In this document: positions 1 to 5,183 of the stretch, in pieces | How the letters are laid out: each line of letters begins with the position of its first letter | Numbering within the stretch: the first letter of the stretch is position 1 | Source: Paracoccaceae bacterium | GTDB taxonomy: Bacteria; Pseudomonadota; Alphaproteobacteria; Rhodobacterales; Rhodobacteraceae | Direction: 5' to 3' | Assembly (NCBI GenBank): GCA_007120685.1 | Contig: SKNG01000490.1 | Coordinates: 1-7,482, forward strand | Length of the DNA stretch: 7,482 nucleotides | The notes under the pieces: generated by a model | Told to the model about the DNA's origin: nothing | Database searches by the model: none | The model's input: only the letters and a program-made list of their open reading frames with translations | Translations under genes and position numbers: made by a program

Positions 1-1
1 C

Positions 2-346
2 GATCCGCCGGATTGCCGGATGGCCACCCAGTCCGGCCCGATGCTGGTGATCGACGGCGCGCTGCACCCGAGATTCCTGGAAGACTCCACCTCGGCGCTG
101 ATTCGCAATGGTGTGGGCGCGTCAGATGACGGGCAGCGCGCGGTTTTCGTCATTGCCGATCAGCCGGTGACCTTTCATCAGTTCGGGCGGCTGTTCCGGG
201 ATCATCTGGGGCTGCGCCAGGCGCTCTATTTCGACGGCAATGTCTCGCGCCTGCATGCGCCGGGGATCGGCCGGTCGGACTGGGGCCGCCCGATGGGCCC
301 GGTGGTGGGGCTGGTCGGCCCGGCGGGCGCGGCAGAGGGGTCCTGA
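2..346 (+). CDS. Phosphodiester glycosidase (NAGPA/DUF2233) family protein, C-terminal part
   Basis: This is the last 114 residues of a protein that starts before the window; the frame is open to the left edge, so the ATG at 20 is internal. What is seen matches the C-terminal core of the NAGPA/DUF2233 family (COG3698-like): an ATQSGPMLVIDG strand, a basic HPRF turn, the NGVG motif followed by a DGQRAVFVIAD strand, then a QALYFDG loop with a following SRLHAPG segment and a PMGPVVG end. The family is related to the mammalian enzyme that uncovers mannose-6-phosphate, and bacterial members are usually exported; the substrate here is unknown. Any signal peptide would be outside the window. The protein ends in a short Gly/Ala-rich tail. 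It lies 71 bp upstream of selO on the same strand, with no clear functional link. The family call is by recognition of these motifs, not by search. Confidence 0.85.
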   Translation, partial: DPPDCRMATQSGPMLVIDGALHPRFLEDSTSALIRNGVGASDDGQRAVFVIADQPVTFHQFGRLFRDHLGLRQALYFDGNVSRLHAPGIGRSDWGRPMGPVVGLVGPAGAAEGS

Positions 347-404
347 CCGGCAGGCACTGGCGGGCGGGGGTTGGCGCCGGCCACCGCGCGATTATGTTTC
401 GCGC

Positions 405-413
405 AAGAGGGGA
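405..413 (+). promoter_or_regulatory. Ribosome binding site deciding the selO start
   Basis: The purine run AAGAGGGGA ends five bases before the ATG at 418. The only other in-frame upstream ATG, at 394, has no Shine-Dalgarno-like sequence before it. The start of selO is therefore placed at 418. Confidence 0.7.
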
Positions 414-417
414 TCCG

Positions 418-1869
418 ATGCTGCAAATCCGTTTCGACAACACCTATGCGCGCGATATGGAAGGGCTTTACGTGCCCTGGCAGGGCATCAAGGCCCCGGC
501 GCCAGAGATGATCCTGCTCAACCGTGCGCTGGCCGAGGAACTAGGGCTGGACCCGGACGCCCTGCAATCGCCGCAGGGGCTGGCGATGCTGACCGGCTCG
601 GACATGCCCGAAGGCGCACACCCGCTGGCCATGGCCTATGCCGGGCACCAGTTCGGCGGCTTCTCGCCGCAACTGGGCGACGGCCGCGCGCTGCTGGTGG
701 GCGAGGTCATCGACCGCCACGGCACCCGGCGCGACATTCATCTGAAAGGCTCTGGCCGCACGCCGTTTTCGCGCGGCGGCGACGGCAAGGCGGCGCTGGG
801 GCCTGTTTTGCGCGAGTATATCGTGGGCGAGGCGATGCATGCGCTGGGCGTGCCCACCACCCGCGCGCTGGCTGCCGTGGCGACGGGCGACACCGTCTAC
901 CGCGAAACGCCCTTGCCCGGTGCGGTGCTGGCGCGGGTGGCCGCCAGCCATCTGCGCGTGGGCAGTTTCCAGTTCCTGCTGGCGCGGGGCGACCACGCAC
1001 GGCTGCGGCGGCTGGCGGATTATGCCATCGACCGGCATTACCCCGATCTGGCCGGGCGCGACGGGCGCTATCTGGGCCTGCTGCAGGCCGTGGCCGACCG
1101 GCAGGCGGCGCTGGTCGCGCAATGGATGGCGCTGGGGTTCGTGCACGGGGTGATGAATACCGACAACTGCACGATCTCGGGCGAGACGATCGATTATGGC
1201 CCCTGCGCCTTCATTGACGGCTATGACCCGCAGGCGGTGTTCAGTTCCGTCGATCACGGCGGGCGTTACGCCTATGGCAACCAGCCGCTGCTGATCCAGT
1301 GGAACCTCGCCCGGCTGGCCGAGACGCTGCTGCCCCTGATCGCCCCGGACAACCCCGAGGAGGCCCTGCCCGACGCCCGCGCGGTGATCGACGGCGTGCC
1401 GTTGCGCTATGCGGAGACACGGCGCGCGCGGTTTGGCGCCAAGCTGGGCATCGCCGCGCCGGGGCAGCGCGACGAGGCGCTGATCGACGGGTATCTCGCC
1501 CTGCTGGCCGAGGTGCGGGCCGATTTCACCCAATCCTTCCGTGCGCTGACTCCGGCAGCTTCGGGCGACGACAGCGCCCTGCGCGCGCATCTTGGCGCCG
1601 CGAAGGGGCTGGACGACTGGCTGGCGCAATGGCGCGGTCGGATTGGCACGGGGTCTGCCATGGTGATGGGGGCGGCGAACCCGGTCTATATTCCGCGCAA
1701 TCATCTTGTGGAGGGCGCGCTGGCCGATGCCCATGACGGCAATCTGGAAACCACCCGCCGCTTGTTGGACGCGCTGTCGCGCCCCTATACCGAGCGTGAG
1801 GGGCGGGAACCCTACGCCGGCCCTGCCCCGTCGGACTTCGGCCCCTATGTGACCTTCTGCGGCACATGA
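418..1869 (+). CDS. selO: Protein adenylyltransferase SelO (YdiU/UPF0061 family)
   Basis: SelO has a kinase fold but binds ATP in a flipped orientation and transfers AMP to Ser/Thr/Tyr hydroxyls of proteins, with a role in redox homeostasis described in E. coli. The predicted 483 residues are the usual bacterial length. Motifs appear in order: AGHQFGGFSPQLGDGRA (75-91), Lys110 in HLKGSGRTPFSR, Glu133 in REYIVGEAM, Arg173 and Arg180, Asp249-Asn250 in MNTDNC, and Asp259 in the DYGP motif. These align with constant offset -3 to the Pseudomonas syringae SelO residues K113, E136, R176, R183, D252, N253 and D262 (recalled from the literature), so the enzyme looks fully active. It ends in FCGT, keeping the C-terminal cysteine found at the selenocysteine region of animal SELENOO. 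Only three cysteines occur: 251, 263 and 481. The start at 418 is preferred over 394 because of its ribosome binding site. Confidence 0.97.
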   Translation: MLQIRFDNTYARDMEGLYVPWQGIKAPAPEMILLNRALAEELGLDPDALQSPQGLAMLTGSDMPEGAHPLAMAYAGHQFGGFSPQLGDGRALLVGEVIDRHGTRRDIHLKGSGRTPFSRGGDGKAALGPVLREYIVGEAMHALGVPTTRALAAVATGDTVYRETPLPGAVLARVAASHLRVGSFQFLLARGDHARLRRLADYAIDRHYPDLAGRDGRYLGLLQAVADRQAALVAQWMALGFVHGVMNTDNCTISGETIDYGPCAFIDGYDPQAVFSSVDHGGRYAYGNQPLLIQWNLARLAETLLPLIAPDNPEEALPDARAVIDGVPLRYAETRRARFGAKLGIAAPGQRDEALIDGYLALLAEVRADFTQSFRALTPAASGDDSALRAHLGAAKGLDDWLAQWRGRIGTGSAMVMGAANPVYIPRNHLVEGALADAHDGNLETTRRLLDALSRPYTEREGREPYAGPAPSDFGPYVTFCGT

Positions 1870-1902
1870 TCTCCGGCCCGGCCGCCGACCCCGGCAACCG
1901 CC

Positions 1903-1956
1903 GGGAAACGCGCCTTCGAAGGCGCGTGCGGACGGGCTTTCGAAAGCCCGTTTCCC
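1903..1956. repeat. Double-palindrome intergenic repeat, copy A
   Basis: Two perfect 20-bp palindromes lie side by side: ACGCGCCTTCGAAGGCGCGT (1908-1927) and ACGGGCTTTCGAAAGCCCGT (1932-1951), separated by GCGG and both centred on TTCGAA. An outer 8-bp inverted repeat (GGGAAACG 1903-1910, CGTTTCCC 1949-1956) could close the unit into one larger structure, in competition with the two hairpins. The element fills the gap between the convergent selO and moeB genes and may end transcription from either side, although there is no T-run typical of an intrinsic terminator. The reverse complement of 1908-1952 matches 5101-5145 at 42 of 45 positions without gaps, so this is a dispersed repeat resembling REP-type elements. 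Confidence 0.85.
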
Positions 1957-1980
1957 GCCAGGTTTCGATGTCGATTGCCG

Positions 1981-3072
1981 TCAGCCACCGTCGCGCATGG
2001 CCGCATCGGTGCTGACGACGGCCTCTCCACCCCCGCAGGCCGCGCAGCCCGGGCGGGGGCGGGTGGCGATGCGCCGGGTCTCGCCATGAAGCGCGTCATA
2101 GATCAGCAACTGCCCGCGCAACCCTTCGCCGGCGCCGGTGATCGCCTTGATCGCCTCTACCGCCATCATCGAGCCCAGCACGCCCGGCAGGGGACCGATC
2201 ACCCCGGCCTCGGCGCAGCTTGGCACCAGACCCGGCGCCGGTCGTTCGGGGAACAGGCACTCGTAGCACGGCCCGCGATTGGCCGGATCGTATAGCGAAA
2301 TCTGCCCTTCCCATTGCGTGATGGCAGCGGCGATCAACGGCTTGCCCAGCGCCGCGCAGACCCGGTTGACCATGTAGCGCGTGTCGAAGTTGTCGGTGCC
2401 GTCCAGCACCAGGTCATGGTCGGCGATCAGCGCCCGCGCTGTCTGCTCGTCCAGCCGTCGGTTGTAGGGCCGCACGGTGACGAAGGGATTCAGCGCCGCC
2501 ATCTGTTCCTGCGCCGAGAACACTTTCGGCATGCCGATGCGCCCATCGGTGTGGATGATCTGGCGTTGCAGATTGGTGCCGTCCACCACATCGTCATCGA
2601 CCACGCCGATGGTGCCCACACCGGCGGCGGCCAGATACATCAGCACAGGCGAGCCCAGGCCCCCGGCGCCAATCACCAGTACGCGCGCCGCCTTCAGCCG
2701 CTTCTGCCCTGCGCCGCCGACCTCTCGCAGGATGATATGGCGGGCGTAGCGGTTGAGTTCGGTATCGGAAAACCCCGGCTTGCCTGCGGCGCTGGTCGCG
2801 ACCTGCGGCGGCGGTTCGTCCACCCGGGCACGCAGCCAGACCAACCCCTTGCGATAGCCCAGCACCAGCGCCACGGCGGCGGCCAGTACCAACCAGGGCC
2901 GGGCATCGCCGCCTGTGGCCTCGCGCAGCGGGGTGCCGGCGGGCAGGGTCAGGTTGATGATGACCACGGCGCCCCAGAGGATGGTCAGCATCACCATGCG
3001 CTGCCGGATCGGCGCGCGCATCAGCGCCCCGATGGACCAGATCACCACTGCCAGGGCCAGAACCAGCAGCAT
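1981..3072 (-). CDS. moeB: MoeB/ThiF/HesA-type E1 adenylyltransferase with N-terminal membrane segments
   Basis: The enzyme adenylates the C-terminal glycine of a small ubiquitin-like sulfur carrier (MoaD for molybdopterin, possibly ThiS for thiamine). The 363 residues are about 110 longer than E. coli MoeB. The excess is N-terminal: three hydrophobic stretches (about 1-18, 27-43, 60-73) with arginines at 19, 23 and 25 and a basic stretch at 74-83, then a Pro/Ala linker to about 100. The catalytic domain begins at SDTELNRYARHI and shows the nucleotide loop GAGGLGS (135-141), Asp159, Arg170 in NLQRQ, Lys183 and Asp227 in GTDN, at the same spacing as E. coli MoeB D62, R73, K86 and D130. The structural zinc cysteines are the CxxC pairs 269/272 and 343/346. 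Cys286 lies in SCAEAGVIGPLPG. The gene starts 6 bp after the dut stop. MoeB is the most likely identity; a shared MoeB/ThiF role cannot be excluded. Confidence 0.93.
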   Translation of the reverse strand: MLLVLALAVVIWSIGALMRAPIRQRMVMLTILWGAVVIINLTLPAGTPLREATGGDARPWLVLAAAVALVLGYRKGLVWLRARVDEPPPQVATSAAGKPGFSDTELNRYARHIILREVGGAGQKRLKAARVLVIGAGGLGSPVLMYLAAAGVGTIGVVDDDVVDGTNLQRQIIHTDGRIGMPKVFSAQEQMAALNPFVTVRPYNRRLDEQTARALIADHDLVLDGTDNFDTRYMVNRVCAALGKPLIAAAITQWEGQISLYDPANRGPCYECLFPERPAPGLVPSCAEAGVIGPLPGVLGSMMAVEAIKAITGAGEGLRGQLLIYDALHGETRRIATRPRPGCAACGGGEAVVSTDAAMRDGG

Positions 3073-3078
3073 CGCCGC

Positions 3079-3543
3079 CTAGCCCCGCCCGGTAGAGCCG
3101 AAGCCCCCGGTTCCGCGTTCGGTCTGGTCCAGTTCCGCCACCATGTCGAATGCCGCCCTTGTCACCGGCGCAATCACGGCCTGCGCGATCCGTTCGCCAT
3201 GCGCGATCACATAGGGCGTGTCCCCAAGGTTGACCAGCAGCACACCCAGCGGCCCGCGATAGTCGCTGTCGATGGTGCCGGGGGTGTTTGGCAGGGTGAT
3301 GCCGTGCTTCAGGGCAAGGCCGGACCGGGGGCGAATCTGCATCTCGTAGCCGTCCGGAATGGCGACGCGCAGCCCGGTGGGCACGATGGCGCGCTGCATG
3401 GGGGCGAGGGCGAAGCCGGTGGCGCGCTGCCCCTCGGGCAGATTGGCTCGGATATCGGCGCCGGCCGCCCCGGGGGTGGCATAGGCGGGCAGGGGCACGG
3501 CTGGGTCGGCCCAATCTTCCCGCAGCACCTGAATGGCGATCAT
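3079..3543 (-). CDS. dut: Deoxyuridine 5'-triphosphate nucleotidohydrolase (dUTPase)
   Basis: This trimeric cytosolic enzyme hydrolyses dUTP to dUMP and pyrophosphate, which keeps uracil out of DNA and supplies dUMP for thymidylate synthesis. The 154 residues are the normal length, and all five family motifs are present in order: GAAGADIRA (25-33), RPRSGLALK (71-79), NTPGTIDSDYRG (86-97), GERIAQAVIAPV (116-127) and the glycine-rich RGTGGFGSTG (143-152) that closes over the substrate. Asp92 is the expected catalytic base and Tyr95 the residue that discriminates against ribose, by alignment with E. coli D90 and Y93. The start codon overlaps the coaBC stop as ATGA, which suggests translational coupling, and moeB follows 6 bp downstream. 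Nothing in the gene is unusual. Confidence 0.98.
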   Translation of the reverse strand: MIAIQVLREDWADPAVPLPAYATPGAAGADIRANLPEGQRATGFALAPMQRAIVPTGLRVAIPDGYEMQIRPRSGLALKHGITLPNTPGTIDSDYRGPLGVLLVNLGDTPYVIAHGERIAQAVIAPVTRAAFDMVAELDQTERGTGGFGSTGRG

Positions 3544-4757
3544 GCCGCGCCGCCCAGTTCGGCGTCCAATTCTGCGGCGATACGCGCGGCCAGTTGCCGG
3601 GCCACCTGGTCCTTTGGCAAGCGCGGCCAGTCCTCGACCCCCTGTGCGGTCACCAGATGCACCGCGTTTTCCGCCCCGCCCATGATACCTGTTCCGGGCG
3701 AGACATCATTGGCGACGATCCAGTCGCAGCCCTTGCGCGCGCGCTTGGCCTGCGCATGGGCGATTACGTCATGGGTTTCGGCGGCGAACCCCACCACCAG
3801 CGGCGGGCGCTGCGGGCCGGCGCAGATGGTGGCCAGAATGTCCGGGTTCTCGGCGAATTCCAGCACCGGCAGGCCGCCTGCCTGTTTCTTCATCTTCTGC
3901 CCGGCGGCATTGGCGACGCGCCAGTCGGCCACCGCCGCGCAGAACACACCGGCATCGGCGGGCAACGCGGCCTGCACAGCCGCCAGCATCTCGCGCGCCG
4001 ACTCCACCCGGATCACCGTCACGCCGCTGGGCGGGGCCACGCCGGCCGGGCCGGTGACGAAGCTGACCCGTGCGCCCAGATCGCGCAGCGCCGCCGCAAT
4101 CGCCGTTCCCTGCGCGCCGGATGACCGGTTGGCGATATAGCGCACCGGGTCGATGGGCTCGTGCGTGGGGCCGGAGGTGACCATGACGTGCCGCCCGGCC
4201 AGCGGCTTTTCCGCCGCCGACAGCGCCGCAGCGATCGCCGCGATGATCGCGGGCGGCTCGGCCATGCGGCCGGGCCCGTGTTCGCCGCAGGCCATGTCGC
4301 CGTTGTCCGGCCCCACCACCAGCACCCCGTCGCCCTTCAGTGTGGCGAGGTTGCGCTGCGTCGCCGGGTGGTCCCACATGCGGACATTCATCGCGGGCGC
4401 GATCAGCACGCGCTTGTCCGTCGCCATCAGCAGGGTAGAGGCCAGATCATCGGCATGCCCGCCCGCCATCTTGGCCATCATATCCGCGGTGCAGGGGGCG
4501 ACGACCACCAGATCGGCGGCGCGGGACAGCTGGATATGGCCCATCTCTGCCTCGGTCGTCAGATCGAACAGATCCCGGTGCAGGGGCTGGCCGGCCAGCG
4601 CGGCCAGCGACAGCGGGGTGACGAACTGCTCGCCCGCGCGGGTCAGCACCGGGGTCACTTCTGCGCCCTGCGCGCGCAGCAGGCGGATCAGCTCAAGCGT
4701 CTTGTAGGCCGCGATGCCGCCGCCGACGATCAGAAGGATACGACGCTCTGCCAGCAT
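3540..4757 (-). CDS. coaBC: Bifunctional phosphopantothenoylcysteine decarboxylase / phosphopantothenate-cysteine ligase
   Basis: CoaBC carries out two successive steps of coenzyme A synthesis: joining 4'-phosphopantothenate to cysteine with CTP, then FMN-dependent decarboxylation to 4'-phosphopantetheine. From the chosen start the protein has 405 residues, as in E. coli Dfp. The CoaC half (1 to about 180) shows GGGIAAYK, His74 in GHIQLSRAADL, APCTAD (87-92), Asn124 in PAMN and Cys157 in MACGEHGPGRMAEP. These correspond to E. coli H75, N125 and C158. The CoaB half (about 187-405) shows TSGPTHEPIDPVRYIANRSSG with Asn210, AAVADWR, the KMKK lysine cluster (288-291) and GFAAET. A longer frame opens at ATG 4817, but that codon lies inside the candidate promoter, while the ATG at 4757 has a ribosome binding site and begins just before the conserved fold. 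It looks like the first gene of an operon with dut and moeB. Confidence 0.97.
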   Translation of the reverse strand: MLAERRILLIVGGGIAAYKTLELIRLLRAQGAEVTPVLTRAGEQFVTPLSLAALAGQPLHRDLFDLTTEAEMGHIQLSRAADLVVVAPCTADMMAKMAGGHADDLASTLLMATDKRVLIAPAMNVRMWDHPATQRNLATLKGDGVLVVGPDNGDMACGEHGPGRMAEPPAIIAAIAAALSAAEKPLAGRHVMVTSGPTHEPIDPVRYIANRSSGAQGTAIAAALRDLGARVSFVTGPAGVAPPSGVTVIRVESAREMLAAVQAALPADAGVFCAAVADWRVANAAGQKMKKQAGGLPVLEFAENPDILATICAGPQRPPLVVGFAAETHDVIAHAQAKRARKGCDWIVANDVSPGTGIMGGAENAVHLVTAQGVEDWPRLPKDQVARQLAARIAAELDAELGGAA

Positions 4758-4763
4758 GACGGG

Positions 4764-4768
4764 TCTCC
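4764..4768 (-). promoter_or_regulatory. Ribosome binding site deciding the coaBC start
   Basis: On the minus strand GGAGA lies six bases before the ATG at 4757. This favours that start over the in-frame ATG at 4817, which would add 20 residues (MQRCCPPPNLPRHLCDWRPV) unlike any part of the CoaC fold. Confidence 0.75.
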
Positions 4769-4788
4769 AATCACAAAGATGCCGGGGC

Positions 4789-4817
4789 AGGTTAGGCGGG
4801 GGGCAACACCGTTGCAA
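4789..4817 (-). promoter_or_regulatory. Candidate sigma-70-type promoter of the coaBC-dut-moeB operon
   Basis: Reading the minus strand, TTGCAA (4817-4812) and TAACCT (4794-4789) are separated by exactly 17 bases, resembling -35 and -10 hexamers. Transcription would start near 4782, leaving a leader of about 25 bases that contains the GGAGA ribosome binding site. The -10 match is moderate, and the call rests on spacing and position only. Confidence 0.45.
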
Positions 4818-4881
4818 TGACCGCCGCGACGCGGCCTGCGGCGGATCGGTCTAATGCAAGACATTCCGGCTTTGCCAAGGC

Positions 4882-4891
4882 GATTCGAATC
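4882..4891. promoter_or_regulatory. Two abutting GANTC methylation sites forming a palindrome
   Basis: GATTCGAATC is a perfect 10-bp palindrome made of GATTC and GAATC back to back. In alphaproteobacteria GANTC is the target of the cell-cycle DNA methyltransferase CcrM, and intergenic clusters can tune promoters. The site lies about 65 bp upstream of the candidate coaBC -35 element. The motif is seen directly; any regulatory role is inference. Confidence 0.35.
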
Positions 4892-4968
4892 GGGCATGGT
4901 CAAGGAAAGGGCCAGGATGGCCCGGGACATATCCGGTCTACACGTGTGGGTGCGAAGGGCACGTGGAG

Positions 4969-5004
4969 CGAAGGGGGGTTCCGGGTATCTGGCGCCCCCC
5001 TTCG
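4969..5004. other. Strong GC-rich hairpin in the intergenic region
   Basis: CGAAGGGGGG (4969-4978) and CCCCCCTTCG (4995-5004) pair perfectly over 10 bp around a 16-base loop. A second CGAAGGG at 4953-4959 could compete for the same CCCTTCG partner, so two exclusive stems are possible. There is no U-run on either side, which argues against a classical intrinsic terminator. On the minus strand the hairpin lies after the sulfotransferase gene and before the coaBC promoter, so it could end or protect that transcript, or belong to an unannotated small RNA. Confidence 0.45.
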
Positions 5005-5100
5005 TGTATGGCGGGTCTTTGCCGGCAAACGCCCTCGATAGCGCCGCTGTTTCACGCGAAATCCGGTTGATTGGCTCGGGCCGCACGGGCAATGGCGGAC

Positions 5101-5145
5101 AACGGGCTTTGGAAAGCCCGTTCGCACGTGCCTTCGAAGGCGCGT
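5101..5145. repeat. Double-palindrome intergenic repeat, copy B
   Basis: An inverted repeat with 10-bp arms (AACGGGCTTT at 5101-5110, AAAGCCCGTT at 5113-5122) is followed by a near-perfect 20-bp palindrome ACGTGCCTTCGAAGGCGCGT (5126-5145, one mismatched pair). It matches copy A at 1908-1952 in reverse complement at 42 of 45 positions without gaps. It begins 38 bp beyond the sulfotransferase stop. Read along the upstream gene, it has the same orientation that copy A has behind selO. Two of the three differences from copy A (5111 and 5129) fall inside the palindromes; the third (5122) lies at the edge of one arm and pairs with A5101. Confidence 0.85.
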
Positions 5146-5183
5146 CACCCGGCACCTGCCCAGGCGGTTAGCCAATAATGGTA

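Larger units (their letters stand above)
4758..5183. other. Gene-free 426-bp intergenic region between the sulfotransferase and coaBC
   Basis: I find no convincing protein gene here. Short frames exist on both strands, but none has a recognisable domain, and the longest plus-strand one (4854-5171) runs through the palindromic repeat. The region holds the coaBC promoter and ribosome binding site (4764-4817), two abutting GANTC sites (4882-4891), an imperfect tandem repeat beginning CACGTG and ending CGAAGGG (4941-4959 and 4960-4975), a perfect 10-bp hairpin (4969-5004), a 12-bp palindrome TTTGCCGGCAAA (5018-5029) and the repeat copy at 5101-5145. About 230 bp between the promoter and that repeat (4830-5060) remain unexplained and could hold a small RNA or regulatory sites. 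Confidence 0.6.

Noticed and set aside
394..417. N-terminal extension of SelO from the ATG at 394
   Set aside because: There is no ribosome binding site before it, and the purine-rich AAGAGGGGA just before 418 fits the later start.
541..1734. A 397-codon open frame antisense to selO
   Set aside because: SelO in the opposite frame has every catalytic residue and a ribosome binding site. The antisense product has a biased Arg/Gln/His composition and no recognisable motif.
2314..4140. A 608-codon open frame on the plus strand opposite moeB, dut and coaBC
   Set aside because: It lies wholly antisense to three genes with complete family motifs, and its translation is low-complexity (rich in His, Gln, Gly, Ala) with no domain. 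Long antisense frames are expected in high-GC DNA.
4758..4817. N-terminal extension of CoaBC from the ATG at 4817
   Set aside because: The added 20 residues are Pro/Cys/Arg-rich and unlike the family, the upstream ATG overlaps the candidate -35 element, and the ATG at 4757 has a GGAGA site at good spacing.
4969..5004. Classical Rho-independent terminator
   Set aside because: The stem is strong, but no T-run follows on either strand, so it is listed only as a hairpin.
1903..5145. Inverted repeat pair as the ends of a transposon
   Set aside because: The two copies are about 3.1 kb apart in opposite orientation, but they enclose core genes in a normal operon with no transposase and no target-site duplication; each copy is itself a double hairpin behind a gene.
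4854..5171. Possible 105-residue protein in the intergenic region
   Set aside because: It has no domain or ribosome binding site, and it reads through the hairpin and the palindromic repeat, which explains its tail.
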